Shown here: positions 53,452 through 63,229 of the stretch, in pieces
Layout: every line of letters starts with the position of its first letter
Numbering within the stretch: position 1 is the stretch's first letter
NCBI RefSeq assembly: GCF_900230185.1
Contig: NZ_OCSR01000001.1
Coordinates: 5,704,001 to 5,768,000, forward strand
Origin: Burkholderia sp. OK233
Lineage (GTDB): Bacteria; Pseudomonadota; Gammaproteobacteria; Burkholderiales; Burkholderiaceae
Reading direction: 5' to 3'
Length of the DNA stretch: 64,000 bases
Notes under the pieces: model-generated
What the model was told of the DNA's origin: nothing
Database searches by the model: none
What the model saw: only the letters and a program-made list of their open reading frames with translations
Translations under genes and position numbers: made by a program

Positions 53452-53802
53452 CTAACTCGCGCGCGCGTAGTGCCGTGCCGAATGCTTCTTCATGGCCGCC
53501 AGGTTGATACCGTCGAGCAGCCAATGCAACTGCTCAACCGTCAGTTCAAGAACCGCCGCCTCGCGGGGCCATGCGAAGCGCTCTGCCTCCAACCGTTTCA
53601 TCAATAGCCAGAAACCCGAGCGATCCCAGAGCAACAACCGAACGCGATCGCGGCGCTTATTGGTAAAGGCATAGACCGTCGGGGCAAAGGGATCGAGCCC
53701 CAGGGCCTGCTCAACTAGCGCGACCAGTCCGTTGATCCCTTTGCGACCGTCCACCGCATCGCGATGAAGCAATACCTTCAGCTCTTCGTCGAATCGGAAC
53801 AT
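53452..53802 (-). CDS. tnpB: IS66 accessory protein TnpB
   Basis: A protein of 116 residues with the IS66 Orf2 pattern: VDGRKGINGLVALVEQAL, then FTNKRRDRVRLLLWDRSGFW and LLMKRLEAERFAWP. Required for IS66 transposition in the studied members. Its start overlaps the end of tnpA by 25 bp, implying coupling. Confidence 0.95.
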   Translation of the reverse strand: MFRFDEELKVLLHRDAVDGRKGINGLVALVEQALGLDPFAPTVYAFTNKRRDRVRLLLWDRSGFWLLMKRLEAERFAWPREAAVLELTVEQLHWLLDGINLAAMKKHSARHYARAS

Positions 53803-54206
53803 GGCAATGTACTCAGCGCTTGTAGTAGTGACAGCACCTGATCGTCACGGGCATCATTTAGTTCGATCTTCACTCCGTTAGGCAATCGGACTTGCAGCCG
53901 GGGCACCGCCTCCTTCGGCCGCTCTTGTCCGGCAATCACGGGTATGAACGCAGCCGGCGTCGGCTTCGCGGTCCTCGACGCCGGTACGATCGCGGTGCCA
54001 TCGCACTTTCTTTTATAAGCGCTGACCCACGAACGCAGCAAATTCGCGTTCAGCCCGTGTTCCAGCGCCAAGCGTGCGACTGATACGCCCGGCACCAGGC
54101 AGGCCTCGATCAGTTCGCGTTTAGCCTGCGGATCGTAACGGCAACGACCGTCTTGTTTGCGACCGACGACCAGTCGCGCTTTTAACTCTGAGTTGATATC
54201 AGTCAT
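53778..54206 (-). CDS. tnpA: IS66 accessory protein TnpA
   Basis: A protein of 142 residues. The N-terminal helix-turn-helix region reads YDPQAKRELIEACLVPG and VARLALEHGLNANLLRSWV, typical of IS66/IS3 Orf1 DNA-binding subunits. The C-terminal part VRLPNGVKIELNDARDDQVL is the IS66-specific strand. First gene of the IS66 operon, close to the right terminal repeat. Confidence 0.93.
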   Translation of the reverse strand: MTDINSELKARLVVGRKQDGRCRYDPQAKRELIEACLVPGVSVARLALEHGLNANLLRSWVSAYKRKCDGTAIVPASRTAKPTPAAFIPVIAGQERPKEAVPRLQVRLPNGVKIELNDARDDQVLSLLQALSTLPCSDSTKS

Positions 54207-54295
54207 ATGTGTCCACGTTGAATTTACGTGGACACATGTTCACCACTGAGGCGGCCAAATGCTAGACGCCTACAAAGGACCGCATACCGTCGTTC

Positions 54296-56992
54296 ATATC
54301 CTGTGCGTCGCTTTTCAGCATACATAGATCGAAGTCGTCCGAACACGTGCATGTCGCAACGCGCGCTGAATCACGTCGTTCGGAATACTCTTAACTGCAG
54401 CCTGCTGCCGAACGTGTGCCGGAAGGAGTGTGGGAAAACCTTGTGTGGCGACCTCCGGTTTGCTTCATTAAGGCCGCCGATGCAGGTCAGCACCGTTTTG
54501 TCCCCAACCAACCAGAGATGCGGTGCCGTGCTTCGAATATCCGTCTTGGTTTTCGGTAACATACTTTTTGTCTGCCCTTTCCGAACGGGGCACAAAAAAC
54601 GGTGTAAGAAGGAGGCGCAGCGAGCGCTTGGATGGAATGGAGGTCGAACTCCCGATGCCCCATTACGCTTGGGTGGGCAGTACCGTAGCAGAACTCACCG
54701 GGATCGTACGCCCTCTCTTTGCGCCTCCTGACAACGGTCTACTGCGAGGTCGGAACAACGTCTATGCCGTGCGGCGAAATCTGAAATTTCCCGCGTATCG
54801 AGCCTGCGCCCTCTTCCTGTCACAGACCTGAATCATCGGTAACCAACATTAACGCGCAGACTACCCGCCATCGCTTCGCTGCCGCAGGCTCACATTCGAG
54901 CCTCATGAATATCCAAACTCGTTCCTACAAGCCACCCTGCAGTGTGTGGACGATCTTCATCAGGTCATCACGCTCCGCAACGATCGGACCCATCACTGCC
55001 TGCCGTGGATACTCGGCGTGGCAGTGGACGTCTACGAATCGCCCGAACGCGCCGCGGAGCGTTCGTGTCGCATATCGTCGGGACTGGAGCGCCGGGGTAT
55101 CGGTTGCAAAAGGTCGCCAATGGACGAGTGAAGCACCCGTCGGCTTACCACCGAACGTTGACGGTCCAGAGAAGGAAGCGCTCTAACAGGCACGGAACAA
55201 CTTTTGTTGCTCGTGGTACTTGTTTGAGACACGCGCGAAACGCTTCAAGGTCGTGTTTCGCCTGTATAAACGAAAACGCAGCCCAACGATTCGCGCTAGC
55301 GGCTTGCCCGCACGCTCACGCTGCACCAGCCTGTCCCGCGCTTCGTCAGCGAGCACGACCTCGGACGCCACCAGCGGTTCAACGAGATCGACGTCATCGC
55401 CCACCAGAATCCCGATGACCTCTTCGTGCCGCCGAAGGCACATGACGATGCGCCGGGCATGTCTGACGCCAACACGCGGCACCGAGCGCCACTAAGTAGA
55501 GCGTCGAAACTTCCTCTGCCTTCAGCCGCGTTGAGATCAGCGGCCAAACCCACATGCCAACGCGGGGATTTCCCTCGGCCGGATCACCGCCAACGCTGCA
55601 GACTGGTCGACTATTTCAGACTGACCGCCGTCAGCCGCGTGCCGACCTCCGCCTTCGCCGAAACCTTCAGGCGAGAATGGACGAGCCATGTTCGATCTCC
55701 AGTTCGACCATGGCAGACTGCATGCGACAGAGGTTTGATTCGATCCATCTGGGCGTCGAATCGTTGCCGTCCCGGGGTTTTTGTGAAGTAAGGCCGCACG
55801 ATGGTCGGCGCCCGCGCGCAAAGCTGCGAAGTCGTCAAGCGGGATCGCAAGATGGGTTGAGGACGGTTCGCTATGGCCACCGCCCGTCACTGGAAAGTGG
55901 CAGAAGTCGGCTGAAGTGTGCGAACGGCCGCAGCGGCGTGCGGGACAGCGCGGCAGCCTTCCACGTCCCAGGACGTGAGGTACGAGGTATTGACTTTCTC
56001 CAAGGGGTCGAAAAGCTTCTGGCGAAACGCAGGAAAAAGGATGATCGCCACAGGCCCCCATTGCAGGCGGCAATGATCCTTTCTCCTAATGTGCTTCCTT
56101 GACCGTCCGTCGATGAGGGCCGCCGTTTTTTTCTACCGGATTACGCGGTTGACCTTCCAGCGGTCGATACAAGGCGCTTCCTCTAGGGAGCCTGAAACCC
56201 TGTCATAACTCAGCATGGCTTTGAAGGCGGATGAGATCTACTGGTCCGCCGGCCGATCGCAGATTCCTGAAACCGGGACTCTCAGCAAGAACGGGCGTCA
56301 TTGAAACCTGACCGTTGAGAAACTGGGTGACCCTCATGTTCGCATCAGAAAAGATCTTTTGTCGCCGGATTGGAGTAACAGCCACGCGTCATGATCCACG
56401 AATAGTCTTCGCATGGGCGATCGACAAAATTTCTCCGTGGTTAGTTAGTCGGTTCGTGGCGGCGCAGTCCGAATGCCGCGGAATGAAAAGAAATATCGAT
56501 ATGGCCCTAATTTATGATGGCCATCGGATACTGTGGAATGGAAAGAAACAATAGTATGACCCCATTTTTTGGCTCATCGAGCAAGGCTGCGGCGCGGCCA
56601 AATCAACACTTTCACCTCGCACTCGGAAGAAATGAAATCCTCAACTCTCGATTGTCGGATGGAACGTCTGAAATCACTCGGAATGACGATTGCAAGTGAA
56701 ATTGAGCTTCCGTGAAACATCGGCCATCGAGCCAGAAAACCTCGGAAAGCCAATATTGACAGGGCAGCACGGGTCCTCTGTGACCCTAATACTCTTAATG
56801 TTTCACGACGAAGTGCACCGCGGGGATCTTTAGCCGGTCAAACCTCGGTTGACTCTTGGAGGGCGCACGCCAACCAGAATGAGTTGTAGCAATCACTACG
56901 TATTGTGTAGTAACACTGCGGACAGAGGAAACCTCCAGTCCGGGCTGGGCTGTAAAGGGCATTTGCCAAGCACTTTTGCAATAAAATATAAG
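54296..56992. other. Decayed 2.7-kb region without an intact gene
   Basis: Many short frames occur on both strands, none with convincing length, start site and motif together. Around 54420-54470 the minus strand contains PHSFRHTFGSRL, the H-x-x-R-H box of tyrosine recombinases, but too little else is left to call a gene. The 55180-56100 section changes frame repeatedly on the minus strand, as expected of an old pseudogene. I cannot assign a family. Confidence 0.45.
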
Positions 56993-58168
56993 CAACTGGT
57001 TGCTAGTTTTTCGAGGTCATCGAATTTGTCTGTGATCCGCGCCGGGACTGGATTTGTGATCGGCGAAGGCAGATCGGTTAGAGTCCAGATGTTTGGACTC
57101 AGCGAATGACGGGTAACCCATGCTGGCAAGCGATTCCGACGAAATTGAGCGAAGCGCAGTTCGAAGAATTTGTCTTGCCACACCTGAGTCGTGGCCGACG
57201 CGGACCGGCACCCACGCTGTCGTTGCACAAGATCTTCGACTACATCCTGCAAATACTGTACATGGGCTGCCAATGGAAGATGCTGCCGATCGAAAGGAAT
57301 GCAAAAGGTCTGCCTGAAATCCACCACACGCGTATCTACCGGATGATGCGGCGCTGGCAGGCTGATGGCAGCATCGACCGGATCTTCGCGGGCACGGTAC
57401 ATAAACTTCATCAGGACCAGCTCCTCGACCTTTCCGTCATCCACGGCGACGGCACGACGACTGCAGCGAAGAAAGGCGGCGACAACCTCGGGTATAGCGG
57501 ACACAAGCATCTCAAGGGCTGCAAGGTCGTCGCCTTCTGCGACCGCGACTGCAACATCATCGCGCCGTTCGTGACGGCGCCGGGCAACCGCAACGAATCA
57601 CCGCTGTTGCGCGACGCACTGCCCAGACTAACCGAAATGGCCCGCGCCATTGGCGCGGACCTGCAAGGTTCAACCCTCAGTCTGGACGGCGTCTACGATT
57701 GCCGGTCCAACCGCAAGGCGATCGTCAATCGCGGCATGACCCCGAACATCCCCGAGAACCCGCGTGGGCGAAAAACACCGAAGCGGGGCCGCAAGCAGCG
57801 CTTTGATCCGGCGATCTTCGAGGAGCGCTTCAGGACCATCGAACGCGTCTTTGCCTGGGAAGATAAGTTCCGCCGTCTGCTGCTGCGCTTCGAACGCATC
57901 AGTGAAGTGCACTACGCGTTAAAGACGCTCGCGTATACGATGATCAATCTGCGGCACTACTGCCGAAACTGATCTCACGCCAAAGCCTTGCGTAACATCG
58001 TCGGCGCTCTGCTCAGCGTCGCGATTGTGCTCGACCTCCTGATGCCTTCATCTTCGCATACCGACACATATCGTCGCATCTTCAGCATGCCGTACCCGAT
58101 ATGGATTTGCGCCTCCGGTTTGTTCGACCGCTCTGTACAAAATCAGCGGCAAAACTAGCAACCAGTTG
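56993..58168 (+). mobile_element. IS5-family element, copy B
   Basis: A 1176-bp element with CAACTGGTTGCTAGTTTT at its left end and the inverted copy at its right. It has the same sequence as copy A at 34725-35900 but lies in the opposite orientation, 21 kb away. Flanks are ATAAG on the left and ATACA on the right; no target duplication is evident. Confidence 0.9.
57106..57972 (+). CDS. IS5-family transposase, copy B
   Basis: A 288-residue protein identical to the product of copy A at 34921-35787. The DDE residues lie in LSVIHGDGTTTAA, TLSLDGVYDCRSN and EERFRTIERVFAW. Intact. Two identical inverted copies bracket the secretion operon and the replication and partition genes. Confidence 0.93.
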   Translation: MTGNPCWQAIPTKLSEAQFEEFVLPHLSRGRRGPAPTLSLHKIFDYILQILYMGCQWKMLPIERNAKGLPEIHHTRIYRMMRRWQADGSIDRIFAGTVHKLHQDQLLDLSVIHGDGTTTAAKKGGDNLGYSGHKHLKGCKVVAFCDRDCNIIAPFVTAPGNRNESPLLRDALPRLTEMARAIGADLQGSTLSLDGVYDCRSNRKAIVNRGMTPNIPENPRGRKTPKRGRKQRFDPAIFEERFRTIERVFAWEDKFRRLLLRFERISEVHYALKTLAYTMINLRHYCRN

Positions 58169-58585
58169 ATACATATGCGACTCGCCGTCGTGCCTGAGTA
58201 TGTCGTGGCTTCCCTCGCCGACGGCCATAACGTTTCGTCCATTCTGCGCTTCGCGCCCGCGCCGATACGTCAGACTTGACTCTAATGACAGTTTCTAGCT
58301 CCGCCGGCGGCCTGCCCGGCACCGGCCGGTTGTGGCCGACCTACCGAGAGTCTATCAGTCTAAGGCGGGCGTGCTGCAACGTCACGGCGCATACATTCCA
58401 GGTAGTGCGTGCCATGCGGAAGAACCCCGCGCGACCTCAGACTTGCCGCCCAATCACCGGGGTCTTGTCACCGGGAGCAGGGACGGGAAGGACTTCGGCC
58501 AGCCGACCGGCTTGTCAGTGCATGAACACCTGACGCGCGATGTGGGTGCGCATAGGGGCTATCTAATAAGCTCCACAATTTCACA
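58169..58585. other. Stretch without a recognisable gene
   Basis: No frame here carries a known motif. Minus-strand frames run through the area but break often. It separates IS5 copy B from the IS1595 remnant. Confidence 0.35.
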
Positions 58586-58762
58586 CTATGGTGAGGCCGC
58601 TGCCTTTGGCGGACGTTGCGCAATCTGGCGATACGTGACGGATTCGGCCGCTACGGCCTGTTCAAGCAGGCGGTAAAAGAGCTGACCGCGAGAGCGCGAG
58701 GTCCGGCGGTTGAAGCGAAACACAAACTTGTCGAGATAGTGGTCGAGTTGAAGTGGTTTCAC
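58586..58762 (-). pseudogene. IS1595 (ISXO2-like) transposase, C-terminal fragment
   Basis: The minus strand encodes VKPLQLDHYLDKFVFRFNRR followed by TSRSRGQLFYRLLEQAV and a stop at 58586. The YLDEFVFRFNRRxSRSRG-type phrase is the conserved end of ISXO2-like transposases. The rest is missing because the IS6-like element begins at about 58763, inside the gene. Confidence 0.75.
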
Positions 58763-59588
58763 GGCACTGTCAAGTTGCTGGAGATGGGGCGGTAGAATGA
58801 AGCGATGAAGAAGACGAAATCGCTTTATCACAACCACCGATTCCCTGCTATCGTCACGCCGTTCGCTGGTACTTCCGGTTCAGCCTGAGCCTGCGCGACA
58901 TCGAGGAGTTGTTGCTCGAGCGTGGCGTCGTGGTCACGTATGAAACGATCCGTCGCTGGTGTGGGAGGTTCGGCGCTGGATTCGCTCAGTGCGCCAAGGC
59001 GGTGCGGCGCAAGCCAGGCAGCACCTGGCATTTAGACGAGATGTTCGTGACGCTGCGCGGTGAGCCGTACCTGTTGTGGCGGGCGGTCGACGAGCACGGC
59101 GCCGAACTCGATGTGCTGGTGCAAAAGCGTCGCGACAAGGCCGCGGCAAAGCGCTTCTTTCGGCGGGTGCTGCGTTCAAACCCGATGCCGCGCAAAATCG
59201 TTACCGACCAGTTGCGCAGTTATCCGGCGGCGAAGGCCGATATTCCTGAGCTCGCTCAGGTAAAGCACGTTTTCGTCAAAGCGGCCGCACGCGTAAACAA
59301 CCGCGCCGAGAACAGCCACCAACCAACCCGTAGGCGCGAACGCCAGATGTGTGGCTTTCGCGATGCGCGTCGCACGCAGGCGTTTCTCTCATGCTTCGGC
59401 CCGATTCGGCAGCACTTCGCGTTGCACAGACATCGGATGAACGCGGCATGTCATCGCGCCATACTAAAAGAACGCCTCGGCACATGGCACAGTTGGATTG
59501 TCTCTACTGCGATCGAGACAGTTATCTGATAAGGATAACTACTTTTATGCCGCGCAGTTGGCCTACAGCCGCCAACTTGACAACGCCG
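58763..59588 (+). mobile_element. Degenerate IS6-family element, second type
   Basis: The left end is GGCACTGTCAAGTTGCTG. The right end, near 59588, is a partially matching inverted copy (CCAACTTGACAACGCC), so the right repeat has diverged or the end is only approximate. It is about 0.83 kb, as expected for IS6 elements. It truncates the IS1595 gene on its left. Confidence 0.6.
58805..59529 (+). pseudogene. IS6-family transposase, frameshifted
   Basis: The gene starts MKKTKSLYHNHRFPA at 58805. Near 58850 the frame shifts, after which HAVRWYFRFSLSLRDIEELL continues to the end. The DDE residues are readable: Asp in STWHLDEMFVTLRG, Asp in KIVTDQLRSYPAAK, and Glu in RAENSHQPTRRRERQM. It differs in sequence from the other two IS6 copies. 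Without the shift it would have about 241 residues, a normal length. Confidence 0.85.
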
Positions 59589-59675
59589 CCGTGGTCACTT
59601 ATCTCCTATGGGCATCTTTCATCGTCCGGATTCCGACGCCTCCGATGTGTCCGCTTTTATTGAGCGGGGCTTCGT

Positions 59676-59699
59676 TTCGCCAGGAGACGCGCCGGTTCG
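59676..59699 (+). promoter_or_regulatory. hrpII-box-like promoter element
   Basis: A perfect TTCG, 16 bases, TTCG lies at 59676-59679 and 59696-59699. This is the HrpB-dependent hrpII box of Ralstonia and Burkholderia type III secretion genes. A -10-like CACAAT (YANNNT) follows at 59733, 33 bp downstream, close to the usual 30-32 bp. The ATG of the next gene is 71 bp from the box end. A chance match to eight fixed bases is not negligible, but spacing and context support it. Confidence 0.6.
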
Positions 59700-59770
59700 G
59701 GGCAAGGTATAAGTCCGGCACTGACTCGCACGCACAATGCCATTACCTACTCTTTCAGCGAGTCGATGCC

Positions 59771-60766
59771 ATGGCTGTCCAGATTCGTCACAACCTGCCG
59801 CCCGATGCCGTGCACGGGCGGTCCGATCCACCGGATGCGACCAGCGGGACCAACGGCGCGCGTGCTCGATCGAAGCGTCTTTCGACGCGCGGCGCCGTTC
59901 TGCAGAGTCTGAGACAGATGACTGGCTTGTTGCGCTCTTCGCCGGGCAGGCCGCAGCGGGCGCCATTAGCCAGGCTGCCGCCGACTTCCTTGACCGTACA
60001 GGAAGATCTCGTTGGCGATACCGTCAAGTGGATCAACCAGCAGAACGGGAGCGCCACTGGCCGGCCGCAAGGCATTCCAAGGTTGACCCGCGAGCAGGCC
60101 CTGGCAGCGGATAAGCCCGTGCCGAAAGCCAATGCGGCATCTTCCACCGACCTCGACGATGACGACGATCTGATGGATCTGGGTGCGGCAAGCGGCAAGA
60201 TCATCACCGCGCCGCGCCCGGAACCGGCGCCGCCGTCCGCCGCGATAGAAACGCTTTCGGGCAGCGCTCCAACTGCTCCGCCCCGTCAGCCAGGCTATGG
60301 AGCGCTTGGGCCGCACCTCGCCCGCAGCAGTTGGAAACCGGCACTCGACACGATTCACGAGGGAAAACATGAAAGCGGCCCGCTCAGGTCTCTCGGGACG
60401 CATTACGACAGCATCATGCGGCAGCTTCGGAACGCGAACACGCAGGCGCAAAACGCGTTGACGCAACCCAAGATCCCTCTCTTCGCAGGTGCGAAAAAGA
60501 AACGGGCCATCCTGGAAAGCAAGCGCGGCGAGTTGCAACAAAATGCTGCCGCGCTCAGGCGCCTGCTGGACGAAAGCGGCTCAGCCGCCGTCGATGAAAA
60601 AACAGTTCGCCAGCTCGGTCGCGAGGGTCACCCCGAGATACCCGCAAGCCAGATTCGCGCCGTGGATCGAGACATCGCGGAAACGTTGCGACAACGGCGT
60701 CACGTTCAGAAGACGCTGGAAACGGTTCACAAATGGATCGCCGAAATCGATCGAACGCTGGCGTGA
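59771..60766 (+). CDS. Candidate type III secreted effector of unknown function
   Basis: A protein of 331 residues starting MAVQIRHNLPPDAVHG. I use this ATG because the open frame upstream contains the hrpII box. The first 60 residues are rich in Ser, Thr, Pro and Arg with few acidic residues, as in type III secretion signals. An acidic run TDLDDDDDLMDLG lies near residue 130. The C-terminal third is predicted to be coiled coil: MRQLRNANTQAQNALTQ, KRAILESKRGELQQNAAALR and ETLRQRRHVQKTLETVHKWI. I do not recognise a family. Its context, downstream of an hrpII box and next to a YopJ-family gene, suggests a translocated effector; that is inference. Confidence 0.6.
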   Translation: MAVQIRHNLPPDAVHGRSDPPDATSGTNGARARSKRLSTRGAVLQSLRQMTGLLRSSPGRPQRAPLARLPPTSLTVQEDLVGDTVKWINQQNGSATGRPQGIPRLTREQALAADKPVPKANAASSTDLDDDDDLMDLGAASGKIITAPRPEPAPPSAAIETLSGSAPTAPPRQPGYGALGPHLARSSWKPALDTIHEGKHESGPLRSLGTHYDSIMRQLRNANTQAQNALTQPKIPLFAGAKKKRAILESKRGELQQNAAALRRLLDESGSAAVDEKTVRQLGREGHPEIPASQIRAVDRDIAETLRQRRHVQKTLETVHKWIAEIDRTLA

Positions 60767-60810
60767 GACTGTTCGTCCCGTGGCATTCGCACGCGCGGCC
60801 AGTAGCTCAG

Positions 60811-61400
60811 TGCAGCGTCACGCGTCGCGAACCGGCGCGATTATCATGGACTCGATGCTTGCGATCGGCGTACTCACGGATCGCCGCGACATCTACGACG
60901 AGGCCACCGGATATTTCAGGCACGGCGCCGGCAACGGTGCCAACAGCCATGTAGTGTGGAAAATCTACGACGGCGGAATCGGGCAGGTGCAGGAGAGCGG
61001 ACGAGACCAGGGCCACGCGATGCTCGATATCGCGCTGCTCGGCACGTTCTGCCAGATGGCGTGGAATCAGGGCGACGATCTGTTCGGCTATGACCACGAC
61101 CGCTTTCTGCTAGGCGCTGAATACGCAGCCCGGTACAGCCTCGGTCACGACGTGCACTACACCGCGTACACCAACAGCGACGTCACGCAGAGGGCGATTT
61201 CGGACAAATCTCGCGGCGATGTGCGGCCGGTCTGGGAACTGCTGTACAGCCACTACGTTGTGCTCAAGGGCATGAGCGCACCTGATGTGGAAGCCTTCGC
61301 AAAGAAGGTGCGGGTGAAAGGCGGCGGGGGTGACTACGGCCCCAACAGCGGCGGCTTTGACCAGCTTGGATACGGAACGCTAACCTTCACCTTGAAGTAG
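60811..61400 (+). pseudogene. Alginate-lyase-family protein, C-terminal fragment
   Basis: The frame reads NSHVVWKIYDGGIGQVQESG, then RDQGHAMLDIALLGTFCQMA and a GYDHDRFLLGAEYAARYSLG segment, matching the alpha/alpha-barrel end of alginate-lyase-type polysaccharide lyases (E-x-x-R-D-x-G-H motif). A continuous start is at the ATG at 60847. The N-terminal half with the rest of the active site is absent, as is a signal peptide. The sequence starts abruptly 45 bp after the effector stop, so it looks like a remnant of a larger enzyme. Confidence 0.6.
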
Positions 61401-61430
61401 GTCAGTTCGCGGGCAACCGGGACCTTGCAC

Positions 61431-62912
61431 CTATAGCGAATCCGGATGTGGCCCCCAGTCCCGGTCGTCCAGTCGTAGATTCCCCGGGCCGGGGGGATCG
61501 TTACTGACGTCGCCCATGCTGGCCAGCAGTCGCGAGCACTCACCTTCCGGCGCATGCCTTAAATATTCGATGGCGCGATCCAGGTAAGTAAGCCGCTTCT
61601 GCTCGATGGAGGTGCTGAACGTCAAATTCCTGACCTGTACTTCCAGGTCCGGGAGATTGTCCTGCATGAAGCGCGAGTGCACGGGCTTGTCATACCGCGT
61701 CTTTCGGTGATCGTCGAATCGATCCGCCAGCGATTGATCTTTCTTGTTGACGCCGGCGTTAGCAAACGCCGGCGGATTGGCCTTCAGCCAGTTGCTCAAC
61801 GTGGTTCGGGACTGCGAGTGCTTGACGAATGCCGGCGGCAGTATGCCCTTGCCATCCAACACACGAACCTTACGCGTACTCGCAAGCACCTCCGAATCCT
61901 GTCCGAGCGCTGTCCTGATTGGCCGGCGGGACAGGTTTTGCTGGTGCAGCGAGTCGATCAGGGATGCGTTGTCAGCCAGCTTGGCTGCCGCCGATAGCGC
62001 AAAGACGCGACAGTCGTTCGTGGATTTTTGCGTGTCGACCGTTAGCACCGACAGCGTAACGTCCGATTTCAACGCTTTTTTCAACAGGGGCAGCGTCCGT
62101 TTTTCGTATTTCTCGCGGGTCGAGTCCTTCAGGTCGGCGTTGTCTTTAAGGCTCAGTGGTTCGATCACGATGACCGAAGTCTTTCCTCCAATACGGCGGA
62201 TGTCTGCCGTGACATAGTGGGCGTCGTTGCCTGGCATTGGGAACATGACGCGGGCTCGGGCAGGGCGCGTCGCCTTGAGCCAACTGGCGAAATCCTCTTT
62301 GGGAGACAGCAGCGTCAGGTTCAGCGCCGGGGACCGGGCGTTTTCCGCAGCGACGATTGCGGGCAGGATCGCTGCGTCATATTTGTCATCGGTTGGACCG
62401 GGCGACCAGTTGCCCTCGAGAAGCGCCTGGAAGTGCGCTTTCACCTGGTCCAGTTGGGCCATGGTCGAATGCCTGGCGGAAGCGGTCGATGAATCGGCGT
62501 TCTGTTGCGGGGCGTGGGCAATAAAACCCGCGCCAAAGCCCACGTCGCGCAATGGGACATGCAAGGCTTCGATGCCTGCGAAGGCTGCGCCGCCCGCATG
62601 GGACTCGCGGCGGAAACGCAACTCGACCCTGGCGTCAAGGCCCAGGCTTTCCTGGAGCCGGGTAACGCCTACGCCGGGGACAGCCGCAAGTCTCGGCCTG
62701 GGTGCCTGTGACGGTGCCGAAGCGTTCCCGTCGTTGGCAGGGGTAACCACAGGGCGAACGCATGCAGATACGCGCCGCTTCAAACCACTGAAGACCGATC
62801 CGGCCTTACGCAACTGTTTCTGGCCGGCTTGCGCCTGTCGCGGTTCCGTTTGCTCGGCAACCGTCGGCGACGGTAAATTGGATATGGCGTTTGACGGAAT
62901 ACGGTTCGGCAT
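61431..62912 (-). CDS. YopJ-family type III effector (Ser/Thr/Lys acetyltransferase)
   Basis: A protein of 493 residues. I place the start at MPNRIPSNAISNLPS (ATG 62912), since upstream codons look non-coding. The C-terminal half carries the YopJ catalytic triad in order: His in NDAHYVTADIRRIGG (about residue 232), Glu in SVIVIEPLSL (about 251), and Cys in DTQKSTNDCRVFALSAA (about 301), the D-x-Q-x-S-x-x-D-C signature. The N-terminal 130 residues are disordered and rich in Ala/Pro/Gln, as in a secretion signal. Family members acetylate host kinases or immune components after type III delivery. No type III apparatus genes lie in the window. Convergent with the alginate-lyase fragment. Confidence 0.85.
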   Translation of the reverse strand: MPNRIPSNAISNLPSPTVAEQTEPRQAQAGQKQLRKAGSVFSGLKRRVSACVRPVVTPANDGNASAPSQAPRPRLAAVPGVGVTRLQESLGLDARVELRFRRESHAGGAAFAGIEALHVPLRDVGFGAGFIAHAPQQNADSSTASARHSTMAQLDQVKAHFQALLEGNWSPGPTDDKYDAAILPAIVAAENARSPALNLTLLSPKEDFASWLKATRPARARVMFPMPGNDAHYVTADIRRIGGKTSVIVIEPLSLKDNADLKDSTREKYEKRTLPLLKKALKSDVTLSVLTVDTQKSTNDCRVFALSAAAKLADNASLIDSLHQQNLSRRPIRTALGQDSEVLASTRKVRVLDGKGILPPAFVKHSQSRTTLSNWLKANPPAFANAGVNKKDQSLADRFDDHRKTRYDKPVHSRFMQDNLPDLEVQVRNLTFSTSIEQKRLTYLDRAIEYLRHAPEGECSRLLASMGDVSNDPPGPGNLRLDDRDWGPHPDSL

Positions 62913-63229
62913 ACTGCCCCCGGAATGCTTGGTCGCAGCGTCATTACAGCGGATGTCCGACATTGCGGGAAGATTCTGTAGCGCAGTTATCGCTCGAGAA
63001 GCGAAGTGCACCGCCGTTGAGGTCGAAAAGATCATCGGACCGCGCATTCGGCGGCGCCCGATTGCCGCCGCGCCAGGTGCAGGGCGCGCTCAGGGCGCCG
63101 TGGCCGGCGCACACTCGCAATGATTGCGTCAGAAGCCGTGCCGAGGATTGCCCGAGTCAATATCTTGTCGAAGACCGTCGTCAATCTCCTGGTAAGCGAC
63201 TCGCCAGGGCCGTGCCCAACGTTACGCAC

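Larger units (their letters stand above)
51651..54287 (-). mobile_element. IS66-family insertion sequence with 8-bp target duplication
   Basis: The ends are GTAAGCGGTCC and GGACCGCATAC, the usual IS66 GTAAG termini. They are flanked by CGTCGTTC on both sides (51643-51650 and 54288-54295), the 8-bp duplication expected of this family. It contains the three standard genes tnpA, tnpB and tnpC on the minus strand, all intact. Confidence 0.97.

Noticed and set aside
54371..54595. Tyrosine recombinase gene
   Set aside because: PHSFRHTFGSRL fits the box II motif, but only about 12 residues match, the catalytic Tyr is not found and the frame is broken. Treated as a possible relic only.
34725..58168. 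Composite transposon formed by the two identical IS5 copies
   Set aside because: The segment contains the plasmid's own origin and partition genes and there is no outer target duplication, so movement as a unit is unlikely; an invertible segment is the better reading.
62982..63027. hrpII box upstream of the YopJ-family gene
   Set aside because: On the minus strand TTCG-N18-TTCG and TTCG-N16-TGCG occur 70-115 bp before the start, but neither fits TTCG-N16-TTCG exactly, so I do not list it as a site.
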